Positions 32,841-44,065 of a stretch of 64,000 nt of DNA are shown in pieces. The stretch covers positions 372,001-436,000 of the forward strand of contig JAGTXO010000017.1 in the NCBI GenBank assembly GCA_019448385.1, given 5' to 3'. Origin of the DNA: Diacronema lutheri. Lineage: Eukaryota; Haptophyta; Pavlovophyceae; Pavlovales; Pavlovaceae. Position numbers and translations under genes: made by a program. The notes beneath the pieces are model-generated. The model worked only from the letters and a program-made list of their open reading frames with translations, was not told the origin of the DNA and did no database searches. Each line of letters opens with the position of its first letter. The first letter of the stretch is position 1.

Positions 32841-32946
32841 GCACGCTCGTCTCGAGACCGGCTGTGTCCGGGGCGCTGCGCGATGGGTCCGGGCCGCCGT
32901 CCCCGCCATTTTTGCGCTCAACCCGGTTGGGTGGAGGAGCTCCGCG

Positions 32947-35900
32947 ATGCTCACGGAGAATGGGGTGCTGGACATGCGGAACGGCACGTCGGCGCGCGGG
33001 CAGGTGGTCCAGCTGATCGACGTGCGCCGCGTCCAGTCGGCCACCGTCGCGCCCGCCGGCGGCAACGAGCGCTACCGGCTTGTCATCTCGGACGGCAAGT
33101 TCTTCCAGCAGGCGATGGTCGCGACGTCGCTGCACGCGCAGATGCAGGACGTACGGCCCAACGCGGTGATGAGCGTCGACGCATGGACGCCCAACCAAGT
33201 GAGCGGCCGCATCATCATCGTCATCATGGGCTTCACCGTCCTCGACGCCGACTACGGCTCGCGGATTGGCAACCCGCAGCCGGTCGAGGCGGCGGGCGAC
33301 AGCGCCGCGGCGCGCGCGCCGACGGGCGGGCCGCAGCCGGGCGGGCCGCAGCCGGGCGGGCCGCAGCCGGGCGCGGTGTACGCGCAGCAGCCCGCGCCCC
33401 TCGCCGGCTACGCGCCGCAGCCGCACGCCGCGCCGCCCGCGCAGCAGCAGCCGCAACCGTGGCAGAACGGTAGCGGCTACGGCGGCGCGTACAACCAACA
33501 ACCGCCGCAGCTGGTGCAGTACGCGCAGGCGCAGCAGCAGCCGCCCGCGCAGCAGCAGCAGCAGTGGGCGCAGCAGCAGCCGCAGCTGCAGCAGCCGTGG
33601 CAGCAGCAGCAGCAGCCGCAGCTGCAGCAGCAGTACGCGCAGGCGCAGATGCAGCAGCAGCCCGTGCAGCAGCAGCAGCAGCAGTGGGCGCAGCAGCAGC
33701 AGCAGCAGCAGATGCAGCAGCCGCCCGCGCAGCACTGGCAGCAGCAGCAGCAGATGCAGCAGATGCATCAGCCGCAGCAGCAGCAGCAGCTCTTCGGCGG
33801 CGCCGGCGGCCACGGCGCGGTCGCGCGCTCGAGTGAGGATGCCATCACTATGCCCATCTCAGCAATCAACCCGTATCAGAACAGGCGAGCGCACACGCAT
33901 GCGGCCCCGCGGCCGCGGCCGCAGCTGTGGCCGCACGCGCGCACGCACGCTCGCGCACACGGGCGCGCGCACGCGTGGCTGCGGCTTCGGCTCAAATTGC
34001 CGCCACCACGCCGCGCTCGACCACGCCGCGCGCGAGTTCGCCGCGCGCGACGGCGCGTGCACGCACAGCGCACGGGCGCGCTGAGACCGGTGCCGACCCG
34101 CGCGAACGCGCCGTCGCACCTCCGCTCGCCGCCGCTCGGCCGTGCGCATGGCGGCTTACCGCCCGCGCGCGCGCCACGCGCGCGCCCGGCCCCGTGGCCT
34201 CGCCCTCGCACGTCGTGCCCGCCGTGGGCGCGCGCAGGTGGGCGATCAAGGGGCGCGTGACGCAGAAGGGCGCGAAGAAGACGTACACGAACGCGCGCGG
34301 CGAGGGCAACCTCTTCTCGTTCACGCTGTGCGACGCGGACGGTGACATCCGACTCACGTGCTTCAATGAGGTCGCGTTGCGGCTGCACGCCGCGGTGAAC
34401 GTGGGCGAGCTGCTGCTCGTCAAGAACGGGCAGGTGCGGCGTTGGGCGAACGGGAGAAAGGGAGCGAGTGGAAGGGGGGAAGGGAAGGGGGCAGGGGGGG
34501 GGGGGGGGTGGCGGCGGAATTGCGTGCCGCGCGCTGCGCACCGCACGGCGCACCCCACCGGACCGCACGGCGCACCCCACCGGACCGCACGGCGCACCCC
34601 ACCGGACCGCACGGCGCGCGCAGGTGAAGGCGGCGAACGAGAAATTCAACAACACGTCGTCGCGATACGAGGTGACCCTCGGCCCCTCATCCGAGGTCGT
34701 GCCCATCAGCGACCCGCACGCCGCGAGCTCGATCCCGGCGGGCCATTGGCTGATCGTCCCCATCGCCGCCCTCGCGGCGATGGACGGCGCCGAGGGCGCG
34801 ACGGGCGCGAACGCGCCGCCGTCGAGGGGCGTCGACGTGCTTGGCGTGCTCCTGTCTGTAAGCGACCGGCGCGGCGGGTGGCGCGTGGGCGGGCGGGCGG
34901 GTGGATGGGTGGGTCGCGTGGGTGGGCGGGTGGGTGGGCGGGTGGGTCGCGTGGGTGGGGTGGGCGGGTGGGCGGGTGGGCGGGTGGGTGGGTCGCGTGG
35001 GCGGGTGGGCGGGTGGGTGGGTGGGTGGGTGGGTCGCGTGGGTGGGTGGGCGGGTGGGTGGGTGGGTGGGTGGGCGGGTGGGTGGGTGGGTGGGCGGGTG
35101 GGTGGGTCGCGTGGGTGGGTTGGGTGGGTGGGTCGCGTGGGCGGGTGGGCGGGTGGGTCGCGTGGGTGGGTGGGTGCGTGGGTCGCGTGGGTGGGCGGGT
35201 GGGTGGGCGGGTGGGTGGGTGGGCGGGTGGGTGGGCGGGTGGGTCGCGTGGGTGGGCGGGTGGGTGGGCGGGTGGGTCGCGTGGGTGGGTGGGTGGGTGG
35301 GTGGGTGGGCGGGTGGGTCGCGTGGGCGGGTGGGTGGGTGGGTGGGTGGGCGGGTGGGTCGCGTGGGTGGGTGGGTGGGTGGGCGGGTGGGTCGCGTGGG
35401 CGCGTGGGCGGGTGGGTCGCGTGGGTGGGTGGGCGGGTGGGTCGCGTGGGTGGGCGGTTGGGTGGGCGGGTGGGTCGCGTGGGTGGGTGGGTGGGTGGGC
35501 GGGTGGGTGGGCGGGTGGGTCGCGTGGGTGGGTGGGTGGGTGGGTCGCGTGGGTGGGCGGGTGGGTGGGTGGGTGGGTGGGTGGGTGGGTCGCGTGGGTG
35601 GGCGGGTGGGTGGGCGGGTGGGTGGGTGGGCGGGTGGGTCGCGTGGGTGGGTCGCGTGGGTGGGCGGGTGGGTGGGCGGGTGGGTCGCGTGGGTGGGTGG
35701 GTGGGTGGGCGGGTGGGTGGGCGGGTGGGTCGCGTGGGTGGGGTGGGCGGGTGGGCGGGTGGGCGGGTGGGTGGGTCGCGTGGGCGGGTGGGCGGGTGGG
35801 TGGGTGGGTGGGTGGGTCGCGTGGGTGGGTGGGCGGGTGGGTGGGTGGGTGGGTGGGCGGGTGGGTGGGTGGGTGGGCGGGTGGGTGGGTCGCGTGGGTG

Positions 35901-36900
35901 GGTTGGGTGGGTGGGTTGGGTGGGTGGGTCGCGTGGGCGGGTGGGCGGGTGGGTCGCGTGGGCGGGTGGGTGGGTGGGTCGCGTGGGTGGGCGGGTGGGT
36001 GGGCGGGTGGGTGGGTGGGCGGGTGGGTGGGCGGGTGGGTCGCGTGGGTGGGCGGGTGGGTGGGCGGGTGGGTCGCGTGGGCGGGTGGGTGGGTCGCCTG
36101 GCGCCGCATGGCGCGGCGTGGCGCGACGCGTCGGCGAAGGGCGGCGTGCGTTGGCTAAGGGCGCAGGGCCGAGCGGATGCGCCGTTACATTGCCCTCAGC
36201 GGCCCCTTTCCTTTGCTATACCGTTACTCTTCCTAACCTTTTACCCCCCCCCCCCCACCCCCCACCCCCCGCCCCGACCCCGCCCCCGCCCCCGCCCCCC
36301 CGGTCTCCTGCGCGCCAGGTGGGCGAGTCGTCCACATTCACCTCCAAGGCCGGCAAGGAGCTGACCAAGCGCGTCGTTGAGATCGCCGACGATTCGAACC
36401 ATTCGATCGAGCTCACAATTTGGGGAGAGCTCGCAACCACGTTTGGTGCGTGTTCAGCACCTCTCCTTCCCCCTTCCCCCTTCCCCCTCGCCACCACCCA
36501 CCCAGGCACAGTAATACCCACACTCGCACTCACACTCACCCACGCACCCACAACACACACAGTGACGATCACAGTCACGCAGTCGCAGTCACAGTCACAG
36601 TCACCCCCACCCACCCACTGCCCACGCTCACACTTTAAAAACGGCCGCGCCCCGCCCGCCGCGCAGCCGGCGGGCCGGGCGACGTGGTCGTGGCCAAGGG
36701 CGCGCGGCTGTCGGCGTGGAACGGAAAGTCGCTCTCGTCATCGTTTGATGGCGATGTCTTCCTCCACCCGCAGCATGAGAAGGCGCCGAGGGTGCGGGCG
36801 CTCCTTCGCCGCTCAGCCCCCCCCCCCCCCCCCCCCCCCCTTCCACCCTCACCCTCAGCCACCCCTCACCCCAAGCCACGCCGACACCGACACTCCCACA

Positions 36901-36940
<40 letters not shown>

Positions 36941-38139
36941 ATTGCGGCCTTTAGGTGAAGGCGTGGTACGATGGCGGCGGTGCCTCGTCTGTCATCGCCC
37001 TCTCATCAAGCGGCGGTGGCGCTGGCGGAGGCGGTGGCGGAGGCGGCGCGCGCCGCACGATTGGCGACGCGCTCGCCGCCGGACTGGGCGCGTCCAAGGA
37101 GCGGCCGGACTTGTGGAGCGTGCAGGCGACTGTGCTTTTAATTAAGAGCTCGCGCGAGCTGTGGTACACGTCGTGCCCCAAGTGCAAGAAGAAGGTGCGT
37201 CCGACGCTCCTTGCGCCTTTGCCGCCCGCCCAATCGGCGTTGGGGCCCGCCCCCCGGCCTGCGCCTACGCGGCCCCCGCCCCCGCCTGCGCTGCCCGCGC
37301 CACCCCAAGGACCCCCCTAAAGCCTCTGGACCTCAACCCTAACCCTTACCCTAACCCTAACCCTAATCACCCCCCCCCCCCCCTGTGCCGCAGGTGAGCG
37401 GGGACGACGCGCAGCTTTGGAGCTGCGAGGCCTGCGGCTGGCAGGGCCCCGAGTGCGTCCGCCGTTACATTGGCCGTTTCCAAATCAGCGACGCAGACGG
37501 TGCGCCGCGCCGCGCGCGCCGCGCGCGCCGCGCGCTGTGCGCTCCTGTCCCGCGCCGCGCGGCCCCGCGCCACGCTGCGCGCCGCGCGCCGCGCGCCGCG
37601 CTGCGCGCGGCGGCGTGGGCGCAGCAGCGCCCGCACCGCACGCGCGGCGCGCCAAAAGGTTGGGCGCACGAAAAGGTTGGGCGCAGGCGCGCAGAACAGG
37701 GCGAGGCGCGTTGCCGTCTCTTGCATTTTGCGCTCCATGCCCTTGTCGTCGTGGGGTCTGCCATGCACAGCACGACCCTGCCCTCCGCCCCCCTCTTTCA
37801 CCTGCCCGCTAACCCTCCCCCCTCCCCCTCCCTTCCCCCTCTCCCACCCCGTCAGCCTCGCTGTGGGTCAACGCATACGACGAGGTGCTGACCGAGCTGC
37901 TCGCCATGTCCGCCGACGACCTCTGCCGCCTCAAGGACGTCGACGAGCGCGCGTACGAGGCGCATCTCAAGGAGCACAGCTTCGACACCTTCGTCTTCGG
38001 CATGCGCTCTGTCCTTGACGAGTGGAATAATGAGGCACGCGTCAAGCACGGCGCGGTGTCGATGAAGCGGATCAACTTTGAAATGGAGGCGCGCGCGATG
38101 CTCGAAACGATCAAGCTCGAGGCGATCAAGCTGCGCTGA
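32947..38139 (+). CDS. RPA1: replication protein A large subunit (RPA1/RPA70)
   Basis: Eight exons: 32947-33884, 34238-34433, 34624-34857, 36319-36445, 36667-36791, 36955-37194, 37394-37499, 37856-38139. All phases match; 749 residues. RPA1 is the main single-strand DNA binding subunit in replication, repair and recombination. Domain order seen: N-terminal OB fold (VVQLIDVRRV, ERYRLVISDGKFF, IGNPQP), a long Gln-rich linker, DBD-A (PISAINPYQNRWAIKGRVTQ, then ARGEGNLFSFTLCDADGDIR and AANEKFNNTSSRYEVTLGP), DBD-B (KRVVEIADDSNHSIELTIWG, VVVAKGARLSAWNGKSLS) and DBD-C with its zinc ribbon (CPKCKKK ... CEACGW). It ends in the helices that hold the trimer (LDEWNNEARVKHGAVSMKRI). Intron 1 (33885-34237) has a GC-AG donor, confirmed by the family motif NRWAIKGRV across the join. 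The start at 32947 gives the expected domain start; an in-frame ATG at 32839 overlaps the start codon of the opposite gene. Confidence 0.93.
33520..33795 (+). repeat. CAG-rich tract coding poly-Gln linker
   Basis: Dense CAG triplets in exon 1 of RPA1 encode runs of Gln broken by Pro, Trp-Ala and Met, between the N-terminal OB fold and DBD-A. Usual RPA1 linkers are short of such Gln runs, so this is a lineage expansion. Confidence 0.85.
34547..34617. repeat. 22-bp tandem repeat in RPA1 intron 2
   Basis: Three-plus copies of a 22-bp unit (core CACCCCACCGGACCGCAC) directly upstream of the acceptor at 34623, after a poly-G run at about 34494-34508. Confidence 0.8.
34870..36095. repeat. G-rich GGGTGGGC minisatellite in RPA1 intron 3
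   Basis: About 1.2 kb of GGGT/GGGC tetramers punctuated by GGGTCGCGTGGG at irregular spacing, filling most of the 1461-bp intron 34858-36318. A block of several hundred bases starting near 34945 recurs starting near 35728, so the array has internal segmental duplication. On the sense strand it is a continuous series of G-triplets, capable of many G-quadruplexes. It is open in all frames and yields Gly/Trp/Val repeats that are not genes. Confidence 0.95.
37335..37366. repeat. interstitial telomere-type repeat (CCCTAA)n
   Basis: Four to five CCCTAA units, one with a substitution (CCCTTA), in RPA1 intron 6 (37195-37393), followed by a poly-C run and the splice acceptor at 37393. Confidence 0.8.
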
Positions 38140-38839
38140 GCGACGCGCGCCGCGCGCCGCGCCGCCACGCGCAGCGTGCGCGCGGCGCTCGAGCACACGG
38201 CGGCCCCGCCGCCCGGCCTCGGCCGATCCCGACCGCCGCGCCGCGCCGCGCCGCGCCGACCCGCCGCCCGTCGCGAGCTCGCGCTGCGCGCATTCGCCGC
38301 CGTTGCGGCGCGGCGCGGCGCGGCCCGGCGGCGCGGCGCCGTTCTGCGGCGCGGCGCGGCCCGGCGGCGCGGCGCGGCCTGGCAGCGCGATACGAACGGC
38401 TGTTGGCTTCGGAGGCCATGGCGGCTCTGGGTGCGCGCGAGCTCGCGCGATGCGGAGCGTGCTGTACGGCAACGCCGCTCGGGCGATCCGCGGCTGGTCT
38501 GCTCGCTGCCGTTGCTGCGGGCTGGCGGCGGATGGGGTGACATGACGTGACGAATGCATTGTGGTCTTTGCCAAGTGCGTGTGAGGCCTGTGTGTTTGTC
38601 CGGTGAAGTCAAGTCCGGGGGGAGGGGTCTGACTGAGTGTGCACTCAACCCTTGACTTACGGTCGTACGAGCAGTCCCCTCCCCGATTCTGCCTTCCCGC
38701 CAAATCGCACGCCGCCATCGCTCGCTGGCGCTGTGGCCTCGCCGGCTCGCCCCTCCGGTAGGCGCGCTCGCGTGCCACCCGCGCTCGCTGGCAAGCGTCG
38801 CTGACTGCCCGCCGACGGCCGGCGCTGGGCGGCCAGCTC

Positions 38840-38887
<48 letters not shown>

Positions 38888-38900
38888 CGCGCGCGCACGC
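38140..38900. other. intergenic, convergent gene ends, poly-C tract
   Basis: No gene supported. The first half is made of CGGCGCGG-type low-complexity repeats. An 8-bp inverted pair AAGTCAAG ... CTTGACTT lies near 38606 and 38653. A poly-C tract of over 40 bases (about 38841-38886) lies just downstream of the RPN2 stop on the minus strand. RPA1 and RPN2 converge here. Confidence 0.5.
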
Positions 38901-41900
38901 TCACGCGCCCTCGGTGAATTCAAAAGGGGCGGGCGGGGCGGGCTCCTCCATGTTTGCGGGCACGGACGCTCCGCCGGTCGGCGCGGGCTCGAGGAGCTCC
39001 TGCGGCTCGGACGGTGTCGTGTCGTCGAGGAGCACGAAGCCGCTCAGCCGGAGCAGCTTGTCGCCCGCCGCGCTGCTCCCGCCAGCGCCCGCCGCCGCCG
39101 CGCCCGCCGCCGCTGCGCCCGCCGCGCCCGCCGCCGGCCGCGGCGCGATCTCGCGAATCACCGGCGTGTACCGCGATCCCGGGACAACGCTCAGCACGCC
39201 CTCCTGCTGCGGCAGCACGCGCGCCGGGTTGTGCAGCAGTTGGAACGGCGGCTCGCGCTCCTTGCCATCCGCGCCAACGCGCGTCTCCTTGGACGCCGCG
39301 GCGTCCGCCGACGAGGCCGCGCCGGCCGCCGCCTTCTTGCCCGCCACCGCCTTGTCGCTGTCCGCGGGCGCGCCAGCCTCGCCCATCGCAACGTCCGCCT
39401 TCTCCGCCTTGTCCTTGTCCTGCTTCTTGTCCGCGTCCTTCGCGCGCTCCGCCTTCTTGGCCTTTGCGCTCGTCGAGAGCACGGCGGTCGCCACCTGCAC
39501 GACCGGGGATGGCGTCGGGTGGGGTGGCAAAAGGTGGGGTGGGGTGGGGTGGGATGGGTGGGGTGAGATGGGATGGTATGGTGTGGGTGAGATGGGATGG
39601 GGTGGGATGGGATGGGGTGGGATGGAGGCGAGCACACGCAACGGCTGGCCAACGCGCCGCGCCGCGCCGCCTGCACGCGCGCACCAAGGCGACCTTGCCT
39701 TTGGCCTCGGGCCTGAGAGGCGGCGGGTAGGCGAAGGTGGAGGGTGGCGCATTCGACTGAAAGGCCCACTTTGGCATCTTGAGGTCGGCGTTCAGACCGA
39801 TAAGCGCCGTGGGCGTCAGCGCGAGCGAGACGAAAGGGACAAGCGGGTGCCACACCCAAAAGTTGGTAAACACCGCCATGCCCACGATGGCCGGCAGCTT
39901 CTTGTGCCCTGCCAAAGGCGAGCGCACGGACGAGCGGACGCAGGCGGAGGCGCGTGCGTGGGCGGTCGAGCGCGCGTTCGACGCGTGCGAGTACGATGGC
40001 ACGGCCGACGCGCGCGGGCCGTGGCGAGCGTGGTGGCCGTGGTGGCCGTGGCGAGCGTGGGGGCCGTGGCGAGCGTGGCGGGCGGGCGGGCGGGCGGGCG
40101 CGGCGCGTCGGGCGGGCGTGGTTCGGCGTGACGCACCGTTGAGCGAAGTGAGTTGGATCGTCACGTTACGACCCCCCGCCTCGAGCAGCCCGGACGCGAG
40201 AATGGCGCCGAAGCGCGTCATCGCGTCCTCGTGCTTGTCGCTGATCGCCTGTGTCAGTTGCGGGCGGTTGGGTGGCGGTGAGCGGCGATTGGCGTGGAGG
40301 TTGGAACGGGGGGAGGTAGGGCGCTGGCACGCGACGCGGGCCCAGCGCACTGCTGCCGCGGCAGCACGACCGCACGAGCTGCCCCCCCCCCCCCCCCTCC
40401 CCCCCCCCCCCCCCCCCCCCCCCCCTCCATCCCCCGCCCAGCCCAGCACCCCCCCGTCCCCGCCCCATCGCCTGCCCGCCCAATTCCCGCGCCTTTTCCG
40501 CGCGCTCACCTTGTCGAGTTGCTTGCGCAGCTGCCCCGCGCGCGAGTCCGGGCCCTGCGGCGACGACTGAATGAGCACGAGGGCCTGCGCGATCAGCGCG
40601 CCCTGCCGCACGTATCTGCGCGCCAGTGGAACGGGGGCCACGGTGGAGGGCGGGGGGGGGGGGGGGGGGGGGGGCAGGGTCAGGCTGTGTAGGCTGGGTA
40701 GGGGTTCGGGGGGTGAAGGGCGGGGTGGGGTGTGCGGGCCGCGTGAGGCGAAACGCGGGGCGCGCGCGGCGCGCAGCGCACTCGACGGAATCGGTCGCCA
40801 TCGCGCGTAGCATCTCGCAGGCGTCGCGGTTGCCCGTGCCCGCGCACGCGACGCCGACCGCCATCGTGGCGCCGTAACGCACGTGCGGATTGTACGACTC
40901 GGCGAGCAGCTCGACGACGCGCGGGCACTGCGCCGGGTTGTTGCACAGCACAAAGCCCAGCGCCGTCACCGCCGCGCGCCGAACGTTCTCGGAAACGTCG
41001 GAGACGGCGATGTCGAGTATGCGCCGCACGGCCCCGTTCGTCGACGTGCCGGCGTAGGCGAGCGCGAGCGCATAGCTGTAGGTTGTTCCATTTTGAAAAG
41101 GGGCGAGGGGTGGGTGGGTGGGGGAGGGGAAGTTGCTCGTTTGAAAACAGGCGCATGCACACGCAGCGGCGCGCGCACGCGCGACGCGGGGCGCCGGGCG
41201 CGCGGGGGGGCGCACGGCGCGCGCGGGCGCGCGCACGCTCCGCCGTATCGTAAGATGTCGTCCTGATCGAGGAGGAGGGACGAGATGACACCGTCCGCCT
41301 CGCCCTCGCGGCCATACTGCACGATGGCGACGCCGAGGGCGAGGGCTCGGATAATCTTCTCGTGCTGCGTGTCGTGCGCGTAGGCAATCATCTCCTGAGA
41401 CCCACGGGAAGGGGGAAAGGGGGGGGGGGGGGGGGTCTCGGTTGGGGGTCGGCTTAGCGTTCGGGTTGCAGTTGGGGTGGAGAGGGGGAAAGGAGGGGGA
41501 AAGGAGGGGAGGGGGGGGGGGGGTAATGGGAGCGCAACTGGCGAAAAACCGACAGCAAAGGGCGCCCCGTGCGCACGCGGACCCCGCGCGCAAGCCGCGG
41601 CCGTCGGGCGCCTACTGCGCGCCCGCCACGCGCCCGCCACGCGCGCCGGCCATCGCAACGGGTCCGCCAACGGCCGCGCGGCCGAGGGGCCGCCACTCAC
41701 CTCGCACGCGCGCGCCGAGCCCGAGCCCGCCATCACGAGGCCCATGCCGAGCGCGGCGGCCTCGCCGGCGATCGCCGAGTCGTTGTAGAGCACGGCCTTG
41801 AGCTCGTCGTAGGCTTGCGCGTCCTCGCTTGCCATCAGCGCGAGGCCGAGGGCAAGGCACGCGCCGTGCAGCACGACGTCGTTCGAGCCCGCGTTGCGCA

Positions 41901-43935
41901 GCGCCTCGAGCAGGTAGGAGCGGACGGGCGCGCCGTGGTTGGCGTGGATCAGGCCCAACGCGTACAGCGCTCCGCCCTCGGAGAAGGGCGACGCGGAGAG
42001 GCCCGCCGTCGGCAGGTACGACTTGAGCAACTGCATCGCCTGCGTGTGGTGGCCGCGGTGGATGACGCCGAGCGACGCGGTCGCGGAGAACTTTGCCCAG
42101 TTCGTCGCGCGCGCGAGCCAGTCGAGGTTGTCGCGGAGGAAGACATCAGAGGTGGTGCCGGCGGACATGAGAGCGTGCGCGTGGACGATGGCGGAGTGGC
42201 ACAGCGCGTTGCGCGGCTCGACCGCCGCTTTCATCGCGTGCAGGATGGCGAGGTCCGTGCGGTTGTTCCGGCAGAGGAACTCGAGGTGCAGCGCGATCGG
42301 CAGCTCGCCGCTCAGAATCTTCATGAGCTTCGCCTCGCGCGACGCGGGCTCGAGTGCCGCCGCGCCCGCGGCCGCCGCCGTCGCGGCCGCCGCCGTCGCC
42401 GGCGGCGGCGGCGCCGACGACGACGCCGCCGCCGTCGCCGTCGCCGTCGCCGCGGGCTCGGCCGGAGGCGCGGCGTCCACCGCCATCGCGTCATCGGCGC
42501 CCGCGGGCGCGCCGGCCGCGGCGGCGTTCGCTGCCGCGCCGAAGCCGTGCGCGCCGCCGTCCGCGCCGGAGGCGGCGGCGGCGGCGGCGGGCGGCGGCAG
42601 GAGGAGGGCCGTGACGCGGTTGACGAAACGCTGCGTGCCGTTCTCCACCAGGTCAAAGGCGACCTGGCACGCGAGCAGGAACTCGGTGCCGGAGCCGCGC
42701 ATCAGCTTCTCGAGCAGCGCGGCGACGGTGTGTGCGTCGTCGAGCTGTCCGAGACACTCCGACATCCCGAGGTAGTCCGGCGATGGCAGGCGGTGGTAGA
42801 TCGTCACGAGCAGGCGGAGGACGTGCGCGCGGAACTCGCGCGAGCCGATCGTCGTGCCGCACGCCTTGAGGCAATGCTCGAGCATCGCCGGCGTGTCCGC
42901 GCCGCTCTCAATGGGCGCGCCGGCGTCCGCGGCGGCCGCGGCGGCCGCGCCAATGTCGGCGAGCGGCGTCGCCTCGGTGACGGCGGCGAGGCGCTCGCGC
43001 GTGATCGCGCGGTACACGACGTCAAGCCGGCGCGCCTCGATCGCGATCCCGAGCGCCTGCTTGTACTGTCTGCGCTCGAAGCACGAGTCGAACATCCGCT
43101 CGACGAGCGCGACGAGCCGCGGGTCGACCGCGGCGCCGGCCGCGTCCGCGCCGGCGGCGGCATCGGCATCGGCGTCGGCGTCGGCGGCGCGGCGCGGCTG
43201 CCCGTCAGTCAGCCGCACGTGCTGCACGCAATACTCGTCAATCGCCTTTGCGAGAAGGGCGTCGACATATTCCGAGCTCGTCGCGCTTACGTCGAAAAGC
43301 GCGCCAGCGCCGAGCGCGTACGTGAGCGCGTCGTCGAGCTCGCCGAGCTGGAAGAAGACCTTCGAGGCGAGGAGCGCGGCCAGCTGACGCGCCTCGAACG
43401 CCTCGTCCTCGTACAGCGCCTCGCTGCGCGCGCGAGGCGCGGACGCGTGGACGCGCGGACGCGCGCGGCCGACAGCGGGCGGTGAGGGCGGGTGGCGGGG
43501 GCGCGACGGCGGCGCTGCGCGGCCTCGCGAGCGTCGGGCGCCAACGCGCCGTGCACCCTCTCCCCTTCGCGCGCCAGCCCGCGCGGCCGCCGGCCGGCAG
43601 GCCGGCCGCTTGGCGGCCGCGCGCGCTCGCGCGTAGCGCCGCACATCTCGGGCAGGCACTCGGCGATCTCGGCCCAAAAGTCGTCGACGACGGCGTTGAG
43701 CGTGCGCAGCGCGTACGCCTTGATCTCGAGCTGCTCCTCCTCGAGCATCGCGAGCATGCCCGACGCTGCGAACGGGGCGGCGGCGCGAGCGCGCGCCGAC
43801 GCGCGCGCGGCGCGGGCGCGTGAGTGCACGGCGCGACGGCGCACGGCGCGAGCGCGGGCCGGCGCGCGGCCGAGCGCGGGGCCAGACGCCGCGCGCCATC
43901 GTGCAGGGCGCGGCCGCCGCACCCGACGTGATCAT
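38901..43935 (-). CDS. RPN2: 26S proteasome regulatory subunit RPN2 (PSMD1)
   Basis: Nine exons: 43935-43923, 43765-43645, 43423-41701, 41394-41237, 41075-40782, 40615-40510, 40248-40137, 39908-39685, 39494-38901. All phases agree; 1114 residues. RPN2 is a large scaffold of the proteasome lid/base interface built from proteasome/cyclosome (PC) repeats. Conserved stretches across joins include MITSASGMLAMLEEE, LRTLNAVVDDFWAEIAECLP, FLRDNLDWLARATNWAKFSA, GGALYALGLIHANHG, DTQHEKIIRALALGVAIVQY, SESV-type YNPHVRYGATMAVGVACAGTG, EYVRQGALIAQALVLIQ, DKHEDAMTRFGAILASGLLE, LNADLKMPKWAFQSNAPPST and a C-terminal PAPPAPFEFTEGA. It is longer than usual (about 950-1000) because of Ala/Pro-rich inserts (near 42350-42600 and 39060-39140). 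An in-frame ATG ending at 43971 would add 12 residues; the conserved MITS start favours 43935. Confidence 0.95.
40383..40427. repeat. poly-C tract in RPN2 intron
   Basis: Runs of C broken by single T within intron 40249-40509 (poly-G on the coding strand). A poly-G run on the plus strand near 40649-40673 occupies the neighbouring intron 40616-40781. Confidence 0.85.
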
Positions 43936-44065
43936 CGGCAGGCCCGGCGCGCTCTGTACCGCGACGCTCATGGTCGCCTCTCTCGCCGCCCCCGCGCGCT
44001 CCTCAGTCGTGGGTCGTCTGGGGTGCGTTTCAAAGACGGCGGCGGGCGGCAGCTGCGATTCGGAC

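Noticed and set aside
34706-36364. Gly/Trp/Val and Pro/Thr/His repeat proteins in the G-rich array
   Set aside because: The array is an intron between two RPA1 exons that join in phase; openness in all frames comes from the repeat lacking stops.
32839-38139. RPA1 and RPN2 frame breaks as pseudogene damage
   Set aside because: Every break has GT/GC-AG ends, fitting phases, and rejoins family-conserved residues, so these are introns.
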